From Cognatishimia sp. F0-27 (lineage in GTDB: Bacteria > Pseudomonadota > Alphaproteobacteria > Rhodobacterales > Rhodobacteraceae): a stretch of DNA of 64,000 nt. The notes under the pieces were generated by a model. It saw only the letters and a program-made list of their open reading frames with translations, did no database searches and was not told the DNA's origin. The stretch spans positions 62,001-126,000 of the forward strand of contig NZ_JAFMPQ010000007.1 of assembly GCF_020667845.1 (NCBI RefSeq), written 5' to 3'. Shown in pieces: positions 63,209 through 64,000 of this stretch. The translations under genes and the position numbers were made by a program. Each line of letters starts with the position of its first letter. Within the stretch, counting starts at the first letter, position 1.

Positions 63209-64000
63209 GTCAGCAGCCCCCCGAGCGATGCCCAGTCAAAGCCAAGCTTGGAGAGGGTTGCTTCGATCAGGATCGCGCCGAAATGGGCGAAGAGGTAAAG
63301 CAGCGAGAGTTTGAAGAATTTCTTTTCGACCGCGAAATTGTCGGCTTCGGATGCGCCCTCGTCGCGCTTCCAGATATCCCATGCGCCCTTGAGGAACAGC
63401 GCGTTCAGAACCAGCGCAACGGTCAGGTAGAGCGGACCGCCCACCGAGGTAAAGCCAAGCGCCACGGCCAGAATGGCGAGCAGCACCGTGTAGGCGAGGA
63501 TGTGGTTGCGCGTGGAGCGGCGTCCATTGGTCACCGTCAGCATCGGCACGGTCGCGTTGTCATAATCCATGCGCACAAACAGCGCGAGCGCCCAGAAATG
63601 CGGCGGCGTCCACATGAATGTCAGGCAGAACATCAGAACGGAGGCAACGGAGATGTCCCCGGTCGCTGCCGTCCAGCCGATCATCGGAGGGAATGCGCCG
63701 GCGGCGCCGCCGATCACGATGTTCTGCGGCGTGAGGCGCTTGAGCCACATGGTGTAGATGACAACGTAGAAGAAAATCGTGAAGGCCAGCAGCCCGGCAG
63801 CGAGCCAGTTGGTCGCAAGCCCGAGGAAGATCACCGCAAAGGCCGACAGGGCCGACCCGATGGCCAGCGCTTCGTCGCGTGTCACCTTGCCGGCCGGGAT
63901 CGGACGTCTCGCGGTGCGCTTCATCACGGCGTCGATATCGGCGTCATACCACATGTTGAGCGCGCCGGAGGCGCCGCCGCCGATGGCGATGAACAGCACC
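63205..64000 (-). CDS. ctaB: Protoheme IX farnesyltransferase (heme O synthase), 3' part in window
   Basis: At least 265 C-terminal residues of a UbiA-type prenyltransferase; the N terminus is beyond the right edge. NMWYDADIDAVMKRTARRP is the signature Mg-diphosphate-binding loop, and FMWTPPHFWALALFVRMDYD is a second conserved segment. The enzyme adds the farnesyl tail to heme b to make heme O for the terminal oxidase. It is first in the visible ctaB-small ORF-ctaG-ctaE order. Confidence 0.95.
   Translation of the reverse strand, partial: VLFIAIGGGASGALNMWYDADIDAVMKRTARRPIPAGKVTRDEALAIGSALSAFAVIFLGLATNWLAAGLLAFTIFFYVVIYTMWLKRLTPQNIVIGGAAGAFPPMIGWTAATGDISVASVLMFCLTFMWTPPHFWALALFVRMDYDNATVPMLTVTNGRRSTRNHILAYTVLLAILAVALGFTSVGGPLYLTVALVLNALFLKGAWDIWKRDEGASEADNFAVEKKFFKLSLLYLFAHFGAILIEATLSKLGFDWASLGGLLT

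Overview
The window is a GC-rich stretch of an alphaproteobacterial chromosome. Gene content (mutY-DUF721-dsbA neighbourhood, ctaB-ctaG-ctaE-surf1-thrC block, glycine betaine demethylation genes, gentisate and kynurenine genes, a GTTC-N7-GTTC LexA box) points to Rhodobacteraceae, probably the Roseobacter group. No rRNA operon, prophage, insertion sequence or CRISPR array was seen. There is one tRNA gene (Val, GAC). Most genes are intact; only alkB at the left edge and ctaB at the right edge are cut by the window.

Layout. 1-9.5 kb: alkane monooxygenase fragment, mutY, DUF721 protein, DsbA, class III CoA-transferase, peroxiredoxin, aldehyde dehydrogenase, xthA, thioredoxin-TPR protein, LON-domain protein, Trm112. 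9.6-21.5 kb: an imuA without imuB/dnaE2 but with a LexA box, a Tas-like aldo-keto reductase, gentisate dioxygenase plus a maleylpyruvate-isomerase-like protein, kynureninase, glpR/glpK with an Fe-ADH, a tandem-repeat gap, an STAS/HATPase anti-sigma-type pair, a thiolase and an fRMsr. 21.5-29.8 kb: a probable glycine betaine demethylation operon (XRE-cupin regulator, two LysE exporters, a GFA protein, two FAD-GcvT dehydrogenases and a homocysteine methyltransferase). 29.9-34 kb: rluA, a succinylglutamate desuccinylase-like protein and two saccharopine dehydrogenases.

34.2-49.2 kb: a two-component system diverges from a branched-chain-type ABC transporter operon. That operon starts with an acyl-CoA synthetase, carries a small membrane protein between the two permeases, and is followed by an App1-type phosphatase, an internally duplicated protein of unknown function and a PaaK-like CoA ligase. 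The set looks like uptake plus CoA activation of an aromatic or other carboxylic acid, with local control. 49.5-64 kb: a pseudo-caspase with peptidoglycan-binding domains, rpmJ, tRNA-Val, N-formylglutamate amidohydrolase, lpxK/waaA, an MBL-fold protein, a GNAT-M16 peptidase-thrC-surf1 block, and ctaE/ctaG/small ORF/ctaB for cytochrome c oxidase.

The least explained material is non-coding: an extragenic element with core CTTTGGGCCAGAAATATCCC (five full copies with GC hairpins and two core-only copies), two loci with three 11-bp ATGCACA units ending in ATGCGCATGA, a 39-bp tandem repeat whose junction hairpins show compensatory changes, and a 23-bp sequence present twice. Three small genes (rpmJ, a 54-aa ORF and a 58-aa cta-operon ORF) were found by reading the intergenic sequence.
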